Source: Smittium mucronatum (taxonomy: Eukaryota; Kickxellomycota; Harpellomycetes; Harpellales; Legeriomycetaceae). Taken from it: 11,064 nucleotides of DNA. The number at the start of each line of letters is the position of its first letter. Within the stretch, counting starts at the first letter, position 1. The stretch lies in contig LSSL01001168.1 in the NCBI GenBank assembly GCA_001953115.1, positions 1-11,064 of the forward strand, written 5' to 3'. Below are positions 1-7,360 of this stretch, in pieces. The translations under genes were made by a program, and so were the position numbers. The notes under the pieces were generated by a model. The model worked only from the letters and a program-made list of their open reading frames with translations, had not been told where the DNA came from and made no database searches.

Positions 1-168
1 AATTATGTGTTCTTTTCAAATCTTGCGAAGTCGCACAAACACCCTCGAGTGTTTTTTCTCATTGCCCAAATTTTCTAATTAACCCCCAGATTATACTGAA
101 ATATTTTGGATTCTCCAAAAAAAAAATTCAATTCTGTTTAAAATTTTCTGGATTTGATTAATTTAAAG

Positions 169-287
169 AATGTGGGTTTTGAAAGACCAAATGCTGTTTT
201 AAAATTAGGACATGTTTTGTTACCATTTCGTTCATACGAACCATTTTTGAATACCACATGTCTCAGTTATTGGTTATTTTTGCCAGA
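169..287 (+). CDS. Possible internal exon of an unidentified gene (exon A)
   Basis: The frame starting at 169 is open for 39 codons plus two bases and reads as mixed, non-repetitive protein sequence. It includes the stretches ERPNAVLKLGHVLLPF and YEPFLNTTCLSYW. The same frame is open back to a TAA at 139-141, so an exon here needs a splice acceptor after that stop. The only AG candidate noted is at 167-168 (TTTAAAG), which has a poor pyrimidine tract. The 3' edge is a plausible donor, CCAGA|GTAAAA at 287/288; without splicing the frame stops at 289-291. The split codon GA|A is completed by the A at 541, so exon B follows in phase. Local G+C, about 32% by hand count of two rows, is above the window norm. 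I recognise no family or catalytic motif. A frame of this length is expected several times by chance in such DNA, and other frames here are also open. Confidence 0.25.
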
Positions 288-540
288 GTAAAAAAAAACT
301 TATTGTCTTTTGGCGGTACATTAGAAGTCCAACAACCAAAATCAATGCTAAATAGAAATTTTAAACTAAATGCAAGTTCTATATTCCACCTGATATCTAC
401 CTTAAGAAAGCTAACTGAAATGTAGCAGAATTTTGGAAATTATTCTACATCTTTTACCCCTAAATTCAATCACTTCTTCTTTTCAATGAATAAACAATTC
501 ATCGCATAATACATTGAGTATTTTGGTTTTTTTTACGCAG
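288..540 (+). other. Putative spliceosomal intron between exons A and B
   Basis: The interval begins GTAAAA and ends with a T-rich tract and ACGCAG (TTTTGG, then eight T, then ACGCAG), a good match to a eukaryotic acceptor. It is 253 bases long, is phase 2, and joins two protein-like frames without a stop. The weak points are that the donor lacks the full GTAAGT consensus and that a competing frame (183-425) runs open through the first half of the interval. Confidence 0.25.
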
Positions 541-634
541 AATTGAATTTATAGATTCATCTATATATGATAAGAAATGGAACCAACTAGCTGGTGTAAA
601 AAAACTAAGTCTTTATATCTTTGAAAAACATTAA
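541..634 (+). CDS. Possible terminal exon of an unidentified gene (exon B)
   Basis: After the acceptor ending at 540, the only frame that stays open gives 30 codons and then TAA at 632-634. Both other + strand frames stop within 14 bases. The product reads IEFIDSSIYDKKW, then NQLAGVKKLSLYIFEKH, and stops. This is a well-mixed sequence with Trp, Gly, Asp and charged residues, unlike the Lys/Asn/Ile/Phe runs produced by the AT-rich flanks. It would be the C-terminus of a protein whose earlier part includes exon A and most of which lies outside the window. I do not recognise the family. The strong pyrimidine tract, the phase match and the downstream AATAAA motifs support the exon. Its short length and the lack of homology evidence keep confidence low. 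Confidence 0.28.
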
Positions 635-740
635 ATGGATGCAGATATCGATCCAAATTCCCAAAGGATATTTTTCATTCGCATACACATTTTAGCTAAG
701 TTGGAGAATACATATAGCGAAGTTTCAACAAATCGATACC

Positions 741-769
741 AATAAAGCATCGAAAAACATTTGAATAAA
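741..769 (+). promoter_or_regulatory. Possible polyadenylation signals (two AATAAA)
   Basis: AATAAA occurs at 741-746 and 764-769, about 110-135 bases after the TAA of exon B. That spacing would suit a short 3' UTR. At this base composition AATAAA is expected every few hundred bases, so the motifs mean little unless the exon model is right. Confidence 0.15.
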
Positions 770-1098
770 ACTTTACTAGAAAACAATTTTTTCTATCTTT
801 TTATAAAATAAATACTAAACCTAATATGAGCTTTAAACATGAAAAACATCCCCATTATTAAAAAAAATTATGGTAAATTAGGAGTAAAAAAAAAGCTTGT
901 TTTGTAGAATCTCTGTTTCATCAATTAAAAAAAATTCCTAATTTTATAATACTCCATAAAAATAAGTAAAAAGCTTGTCCTTATTATATTTAAAAAGAAA
1001 AAAACCATGAATTTCGACTAGCCCTTATATATTCTAAATTCTTGAAGTTTGATTGAAATCTACATATTGAAATAATAGATATATTAGTTTGGTTTTAA
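770..1098. other. AT-rich stretch without gene
   Basis: There are several A8-A9 and shorter A or T tracts and frequent stops in all frames. I see no gene, repeat unit or strong hairpin. Confidence 0.6.
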
Positions 1099-1459
1099 TT
1101 GATATGGTTGTACTATAATCTAGAGAGAAATTCCCAGACCCTAGTTTTCACCGATGCCCTTTCTCCAAAGTTTTTGGAAAATAATAGTAATCGACTTTGG
1201 TTATATGAATGCGATCACTTTTTATTTATTTATACTAGAAAAAAGATACCTATCATTATATATAGTGTATACTCTATTCGAAAATTTCAATGGTTTAATA
1301 TCATCTTTTTTCAAGTATATTATTAATACAAGTACATCAAAGTATAATCTTTCTGAAATCACTACTTTTATATTGAAATTATTTAAATTGATACAAGAAT
1401 TAACTCTTTCTTTTCGGAAAATCATGGTTTTCTTTCAAAATGATTTAATTGGGTTGTAA
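1099..1459 (+). other. Patch open in several frames, coding status unknown
   Basis: A frame from ATG 1154 to TAA 1457-1459 encodes 101 residues (MPFLQSFWKIIVIDFGYMNA at the start), the longest in the window. It is rich in Phe, Ile, Leu and Tyr and has several hydrophobic stretches. A second + frame, 1099-1326, has no ATG start (it begins at TTG) but has more protein-like content, such as RNSQTLVFTDALSPKFLE. The - strand is also open over 1222-1425. No family is recognised and no splice sites clearly bound either frame. By a rough stop-frequency estimate a 101-codon frame is somewhat longer than chance in DNA like this, but openness on both strands suggests local composition rather than selection. 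It may be a decayed gene or nothing. Confidence 0.12.
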
Positions 1460-1927
1460 TGAATATTATAGAAGATGATAAAGAATTTTTTTCAAAAGGG
1501 TATATATCATAAAAAAAAATAGCTAGATTTCACTTCATTTGATAAAAATGAATAAATATCATTCTAATTATATGGTTTGTTATTATATCCCTATCCACTG
1601 TAATTACTAAAATTTGATACAATCAGTCTAATAAAAGAAATATTTCAATTATTCATTATTTTTGTTTCGGATAAAAAAAAACCTTGTAAAGTTATGAATA
1701 TTATTTTTACCAAAAATTTTATCTGAGGTAGAACGGTGAAAACTAATATATATAATAAAGTGTAAACTTTGGACTAAAAAACCAATCAGAATAATAAATT
1801 ATAGTTAGTCGATCAAAAATATTTAGAAAAAGTTCTGAATTGGCCAGAAAAATAGTTTAAACTAAAACTTGGATTATACTCGTATTTTTAAGTTTGAAAT
1901 GACTATTTTTTTTAAATAGATTTTTTG
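1460..1927. other. AT-rich stretch without gene
   Basis: I see nothing beyond short A and T homopolymers and scattered short frames. Confidence 0.6.
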
Positions 1928-2207
1928 ATGGTATTAAAATACATTTTTGGAAAAAAAATCTGTCGATTAATAAAACGTTATCATGCTTTAATTATTGCTG
2001 GAGAAAATACAAAAAACTCTCCGGGTAATATCAATTTTAATAAATAATGAAAAAAACGTGGTATTAGATAGAATCCTGAAAACCAATTATAAATTATTTA
2101 TAAAAAATAATATTTGGAATTCAAATAATCACATTGATAACCGAATTTCATCAATTTATAGCATTTCTAGGTTGGTATTTTATTTGCAAACGGGTTTTAA
2201 ACCTTAA
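1928..2207 (+). other. Two overlapping short frames, possible broken gene
   Basis: A frame from ATG 1928 to TAA 2045-2047 gives 39 residues (MVLKYIFGKKICRLIKRYHA, then LIIAGENTKNSPG). It overlaps a frame open from 1992, just after a TAA, to 2207. That second frame gives about 70 residues and includes NNEKNVVLDRILKTNYKLF. The second frame has no ATG near its beginning (first candidate TTG 1995), so alone it is a poor gene. The two could be halves of an old gene split by a frameshift near 2000-2045, or unrelated chance frames. No homologue is recognised. An A8 run at 1951-1958 and other A runs nearby are natural slippage points. Confidence 0.12.
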
Positions 2208-2258
2208 GAAAATTTGGAATTAAATCATCAGATGCAAAATAAATAACTATCAAAAAAA

Positions 2259-2265
2259 CCCCCCC
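2259..2265. repeat. C7 homopolymer between A tracts
   Basis: A run of seven C lies between A7 (2252-2258) and A6 (2266-2271). It is notable only because C runs are rare in this composition. Confidence 0.9.
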
Positions 2266-3178
2266 AAAAAACAGGAAAAAATAAATTCACCTGTTATAAA
2301 TCCGGAAAACTTTTCATAAAATATTTCGAGTTCTGTTTCAGATTATTGAAAAGAAATTGAATAATCTCTGGCTGTTATAATGAATATTAATAGTTGGGAT
2401 TTAATTTTTTTTATTTTTAATTCCATCTAGCCTAAAAGGTTTTACCTCTAATAACTAGATTTTAATAAATATTTGAAGTGTTTCAAATTTAGCCAAGGCT
2501 ACATATTTCAATAATAAGTCCAAATTTTCTACCCGGATTTTTCTCAAGTAAAACAAATAATTTAATATCATATGAACCAAATACTCCCAATTATAAATCA
2601 AATTCAATGAATATTTAATTTTTAATTCAATTTATACTAATTTCTATCCGAGTAAATCAGAAGTTTATATTGGTAAAAAAAAAGTAAACAATTAAAATTA
2701 TGTTCATTTTTAAATTTTATTTATCTAAAGATCTAATAAATATAATTCTATTTTTATATTTAATATATATTTAGTTGGAATTTACTTTTTAATGCCGAAA
2801 AAAATAATGACTTGCTTTCTTCTTGAAGAAAATTTTCAATCTTTTTATAAATTCACAACAATTGACTCTTTGATAAAGAGTATATTTAAATAACACTAAA
2901 AAATGCATAAAACAGATTTAAAGATTTAAAAAGATATCAAAAAAATCAAAAATTCCTTAATCGATTTTAACTAAAACTTTTAACATTGAGAAAAAAAAAA
3001 AGTTTTCAATTGATGGTGTAGAAAAATATGTCATGATCATATTATTATCAAAGAATTTTTTTTTTAGATAAAGTATACATACGATTATTCAATTTTTTAA
3101 AAAACTTTATGAAGCAGCCTTATTTTATATTTTGTAACATAAAAAAAATAGAAAAGTTATTAATCTAATGATTTTGAA

Positions 3179-3188
3179 CCCCCCCCCC
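3179..3188. repeat. C10 homopolymer
   Basis: Ten consecutive C follow TTTTGAA and precede ATTTAAGG. The reverse strand places GGTTCAAAATC beside the G run, faintly like a pol III B box, but no cloverleaf can be folded around it. Confidence 0.9.
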
Positions 3189-3316
3189 ATTTAAGGTTAA
3201 AAAGGGTATTTATATTAATAATTCTACAAAAAAATAATATCGATTAGAGATATGAATAGTTATAAGACTAATTCAATAGTATACAAGATATTATTTATGA
3301 ATAAAAAGGAAACTTA

Positions 3317-3343
3317 TTTATAATTATAAATTATATCGATATA
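3317..3343. repeat. Two adjacent perfect AT palindromes
   Basis: TTTATAATTATAAA (3317-3330) is followed one base later by TATATCGATATA (3332-3343). Both equal their own reverse complement. Such palindromes arise easily in AT-rich DNA, so no function is assigned. Confidence 0.6.
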
Positions 3344-3970
3344 TTTGCTTTTACTTGAAGAAGCCAGATTTAAATTTAAATATTAAGTTGGAATTTAATT
3401 ATAAAAACATAAAGATAAAAAGACTAAAATTGGCTATTTATCTTCTTTAAAATAAATAAAATTTTAACTATAATAAACAATAATATTTTATAAGGCTGAA
3501 TTTACTCGAAATAATATAAATATGTTTTTTTATAACTCAATAATAATTTAAATAGGCTATAAATTTCTAAAAAAATTATTTATAAATAAGATCAACTATA
3601 AATGACCAGCTAAAATTTTTACAAAAAATAATATTTATACCTATTATTGTCATAAAAAAATTTAAAAAATTTAAGTTATTATTTTTAAAAATAGTTTATT
3701 ACTTATATCGATAATTCTTAATTTAATCGAATTTAGACTTTCAAATTTGATATTTTTATTTTATTAAATTACTACATAAATTGCCAATTTTCCAAAAATA
3801 TAATTTTTTTATACTTTTTTTTTAATTTTTTATATAATATATGGAAAAAAACTTATTTCGAATTAAACTAAAAAAATTTAATGGTAATAATGATTAAAAT
3901 TATCATAAAAAACCTTTTGATACCCAGTAAACCTTAAAAAAGTTTTATAATGTATTTTAAACCTCAAAGA

Positions 3971-4013
3971 TTTTTTTTTTTTTTAAAAAAAAAATATATA
4001 TGTATATATATAT
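3971..4013. repeat. T14A10 plus (TA)n low-complexity block
   Basis: Fourteen T (3971-3984) are followed by ten A (3985-3994), then TA repeats interrupted once by TG at 4001-4002 and running to 4013. The T/A halves can pair with each other. The block is best read as slippage-generated simple sequence. Confidence 0.85.
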
Positions 4014-4870
4014 CCTTTCAAAAGGTTTGTTTTATATTTCTTTAAAAAAATAAACTATTAAAACTCATTTAAATGAAGTTTCCATGTCAAAATAATTGGT
4101 TGAAGAATTTGAAGAATTATTTTTGAGCTCACAATTAAAAATTTATTGTTAAGAAATAAATTGGGACCGTTTTCCGTTACCCTGGCTATTTTTCAAATAA
4201 TCGTTTTTGAAAAAATCGCAGATATGAGAAAATTATATATTTTTTATCTTATAAACAGATAAAATCCAATTCAAAATAGAGCCATAAAAAAAAGTGCTTA
4301 ATAATGGAGTTTAAAATTTATCCAATGAAATAAAATTCTGATTTTTATCTTTATTGATTACAAAAAAACCAATCATAATATTGATTTTTCACAAATATAA
4401 TTTTCACAACATTTTTTTAATTCCATAATCTGATTAATATCGTTGTAAAATACTTTCTTTATACTTATTTGAGTATTTTATTCGAGATTGATATTTTTTT
4501 TTCTAAAAAAAGTTCCGAAAAAATCTAAAAAGCCAGCTAATTTTTATTAAAGATAAGAAAATCTTGAAAAAAACCTATAAAAAAGGAAGAAAGCCCAAAA
4601 TAAATTTGATGCTTTATGTTTTATATTTATTTATATATATTTACCAGTTTAAAATTTTTTTTGCATTTAATTTTTATTTATTTTTCTAAAACGGAGGTTT
4701 TAAAATAAAAATTTCTCAATTGATAAGCAAAAAATAAATAAATTGAATTTTATTCATTAAATCAATTATTCTGAGATATTTTTTAAGATAGAATGTCAAT
4801 TCTTTTAAAAAAAATGTATTTTTTTTTTGCTATATAAAAAATATCAAATCAAGATTTATGCGAAAAATCA
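4014..4870. other. AT-rich stretch without gene
   Basis: No supported gene. The interval holds a 10-bp palindrome CATTTAAATG (4066-4075) and many short A and T runs. Confidence 0.6.
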
Positions 4871-4872
4871 TA

Positions 4873-4908
<36 letters not shown>

Positions 4909-4920
4909 TGTATGTATGTA
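4871..4920. repeat. (TA)5(TGTA)10 microsatellite
   Basis: Five TA units (4871-4880) pass directly into ten perfect TGTA units (4881-4920). The array stops abruptly at TTTAGATGGG, where a GC-richer block begins. The perfect units suggest a young or actively slipping array. Read on the - strand it is (TACA)n following the block, the layout expected of a microsatellite tail at the 3' end of a non-LTR retroelement. Confidence 0.93.
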
Positions 4921-5066
4921 TTTAGATGGGCTGTATTTTATTTTTTCCCATTCTCACCAGTGACTTACAGAAACCCAGTTTTAATTGGGTTTCCTGACTA
5001 TCAATTACTTTTAATTTTTGCCTGAGTTTCCCTCACCATTTTCGGCTTTTCATGGCCTGCGAAATA
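4921..5066 (-). mobile_element. Possible 3' fragment of a SINE or non-LTR element
   Basis: This block of about 145 bases has roughly 33-37% G+C over its first 120 bases by hand count, well above its flanks (row 3601 has 17%). It starts exactly where the TGTA array ends. On the - strand the order is body, hairpin (4970-4993), short A-rich segment, then (TACA)n. CR1/L2-like LINEs and SINEs that use their machinery are known to end in a 3' hairpin and short tandem repeats. No reverse transcriptase frame is visible, and no pol III A or B box is recognised, so this would be a truncated copy. The alternative is a unique sequence that happens to flank a microsatellite. I do not recognise the family. 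Confidence 0.25.
4970..4993. repeat. 8-bp hairpin in the GC-richer block
   Basis: GAAACCCA (4970-4977) pairs perfectly with TGGGTTTC (4986-4993) across an 8-base loop. A G-T and a T-A pair could extend it inward. It contains three G-C pairs in a row, so it is not just an AT palindrome. Confidence 0.7.
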
Positions 5067-6076
5067 ATAGAATTGAAATTAAAATGAGTTAAGTGTTTAT
5101 TTGTATATATATATCTTGTTGTTCTTTTATTAGTCTTTTTTTTAAAAAAATAAATTATTTAATGATTAAAGAAAATTTTTAAGCGAAAATCTTGTACTTT
5201 TTTTATTTAGATTGGATATTAAATTTATGCTTTATGTACCTAAAAGAATTTTTTTAACATTATGTAAACGGATTGCTCTCAGAAACTAAAAAAATCGATT
5301 GGATTTTTTTTCCCAATATTCCCTTTATCTTTTTCCAACACATGTTTAAAATTATAACTTTTTTATCGTCATTTTTTTTGTTTGTTAAATTATTTCTAAT
5401 AAAAAAGTTTCATTTCGGTCATTATTCAAACCATAGTGCATGTTCCTGAGAAAAAATGGAATTTTTTTTTCAATGAATTTTTTTTTTAAAATTCATTTAT
5501 TTTTTATGTTAAACTTACATAGTTTAATTTACTATAAAACTGCCCCTTAGTGTGAATTTTATTATCAAATTCAAATATTGTCTTCAAAGGAAATGGATTC
5601 TTATTCAATTCAATTTCACACACATATATATCATTTTATAACTTTTAAAATCATCTTTTAAACTTATATTTAATTAATTATATATTCATTAGTATATATA
5701 TATCGAATTTTTTGAAATAACAGAAGTTTAGATAAGGATTTTTGCAAATTCTAATTTATTGGTAAAGTATAATTGTTAGTAAAATGATTATAATTCGCAG
5801 TGGCAATCATTTTAAAAATATTTTAAAATTTTTATTGTGGTCAATTAAGAAAAAACCTGATTAATTATGAATACTATTATTTGAATTTTTAGGATAAAAA
5901 TGACTGATAAAAAATTATAGCTTGCTAGGTAATATGTTAAATATTAGAAATATTCTGAATTGAGTTAAAATAAGTATTTTTTTAATTGTCTTACTATTTT
6001 TTAATATAACTTGTATAAATCCTAAAGAAAAAAAAATTGTAATCCTAGAATAAGTTTTTTTAGTTAAAAATAATGA
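5067..6076. other. AT-rich stretch without gene
   Basis: I see no supported gene. The interval holds a strong AT hairpin, (TA)n patches near 5105-5115 and 5694-5703, and T7-T12 runs. TTTTTTTAG at 6055-6063 resembles a splice acceptor, but the frame after it stops at once in the phase that matters. Confidence 0.6.
5472..5497. repeat. 10-bp perfect AT hairpin with T6 loop
   Basis: AATGAATTTT (5472-5481) and AAAATTCATT (5488-5497) are exact reverse complements around TTTTTT. It has one G-C pair per arm and so is weak as RNA structure. It may simply reflect T/A slippage. Confidence 0.7.
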
Positions 6077-6187
6077 CGCCAAAAATTGAATCTGGATAAC
6101 GAAAATGAACGACTAGTGAATCTAATCAGTAGGATTTGCGATATAGATATCTTAAAAGAAGATTCAAATAGCCATCAGGCAAAATGA
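6077..6187 (+). other. Stop-bounded protein-like frame, possible coding remnant
   Basis: Thirty-six codons are open between TGA 6074-6076 and TGA 6185-6187, with no in-frame ATG. The translation is polar and helix-like: RQKLNLDNENERLVNLISRI, followed by Cys, Asp, Ile and acidic residues. It has few Phe or Lys runs, unlike most frames here. The two rows covering it have about 30-33% G+C by hand count. With no start and no usable acceptor between the upstream stop and the frame, it cannot be a simple gene. A remnant exon or pseudogene fragment is possible, and chance is equally possible. Confidence 0.12.
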
Positions 6188-7360
6188 TTTGATTATTTAA
6201 AACGTTAATTTGTAATTCTGAGAAATAGAAGAGTTAGACCCGCAATAACAGAAAGATGAATATTGTTATAATTGTCATTATGATTTACGAATAAGGACTT
6301 TCAGGAATGCGGATATTTATCTTTTTGAACTTCATAATTTAGATTAAATATGTTTAAATTTTTTAAGGAAATAATAATTTCACTGGTGTTAACAATATAA
6401 ATAACCTTTTATTTTTTTTGGACGTACATTAAATACAATCCACTTAGAAATTTTGGTAAAGTTGGAGATGCAGGGGTAGACGTAAAATGGTTTTGGGATA
6501 TTATTACCTCTCCCACAAATGGTAATTAAAAATTTAAACCAATTTTTTTGTTTCTATTTTCATGGAATAAAGTGACGACTTTTATTTAGATATAAAAAAC
6601 TTGTTTTTATGTTAAGTTTTTTCGATAAAAAATATCTTGATTATGAGAATTAGAGATAAATTGATATTCAAATAGTCAATCTTTGGCTATAAAAAGTTGT
6701 CAATGACAGCATGTTTTTAGCTCCTTAAGAAAATTGATTTTTTAAAACCTTCTATTATTCAATAAAATCTTAATCTTAACTTTTGTTTTATAAAATTAGA
6801 AAAAGCAGAATAAATTGGACTGAATATACCTAGTGTAGAATTGGAACAAAATATAAAATTTTTTTGTTTTAAACCCCCGAAGCTATAAACTGAAATCATG
6901 TATATATATACAAGAATTTTTTCCCGAATATAGAAATTATTTGGGTTTATATTAATATTATCTTCGAAGTAAATCAAATCAAAAATATATGGCTATTTTA
7001 TTACTCTAGACCGTATTTAAAAAATATGGAGCACCGAAAATAAAACCACATATATATTAGTGATTTATTGCGCAATCGTTTTAATCTCTTTTATAATTAA
7101 CAGCTAAAAGATGTTTTTTTTTGTTATATAAATTATTTTTAATGATTTTTAATTTTGAACATATTCTTCAAAAATCGATAGAATCGTTATGTTAACTTGA
7201 ATTTTTATTTTAATACCGCTAAAGAGGATTAGTTTTTATTTTTATTGATCTTCAAAATTTAAAAAATAATTGTGCATATAAAATCTGTGAAGTACAAAAT
7301 AAATTATAATGGTATTTTCATTTTTGGTAGCCATGTTATTATTTGGGTAATAATAAACTT
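6188..7360. other. AT-rich stretch without supported gene
   Basis: One - strand frame at 6759-6977 is open for 72 codons but starts at TTG, and its first ATG leaves only 46 residues, so it is not called. A 14-bp palindrome TGTATATATATACA lies at 6899-6912. Nothing else is recognised. Confidence 0.5.

Larger units (their letters stand above)
2272..3970. other. AT desert without gene
   Basis: This is about 1.7 kb of extremely AT-rich DNA, with 6 G or C in the 60 bases from 3661. Stops are dense in all frames. Contents worth naming are a C10 tract and two adjacent AT palindromes at 3317-3343. I see no coding region or RNA gene. Confidence 0.7.

Noticed and set aside
24..54. Terminator-like element: TGCG/CGCA, then AAACAC...GTGTTT followed by T6
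   Set aside because: The stems are only 4 and 6 bp, and no bacterial gene lies upstream in a setting that otherwise looks eukaryotic.
1..141. Upstream frames at the left edge (e.g. phase-0 frame to CGA 46-48, donor-like GTGTTT at 49) as an extra exon joining exon A
   Set aside because: The phase would fit a 120-base intron ending at 168, but both its donor and acceptor are weak and other frames are equally open, so I did not add it to the model.
1222..1425. 67-codon - strand frame opposite the 1154-1459 ORF
   Set aside because: It is a shadow of the same stop-poor patch, with no splice or regulatory support and no recognisable content.
3165..3190. B-box-like GGTTCAAAATC on the - strand beside the C10 run (possible tRNA)
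   Set aside because: No acceptor, D or anticodon arm can be folded around it; the match comes from the G run.
4926..4997. ATG frame of 23 codons in the GC-richer block
   Set aside because: Too short, ends inside the block, and the block is better explained as a repeat end. A GTAAGT on the - strand nearby has no exon to serve.
6759..6977. 72-codon - strand frame
   Set aside because: It begins at TTG. The first ATG leaves 46 residues, and no family or signal supports it.
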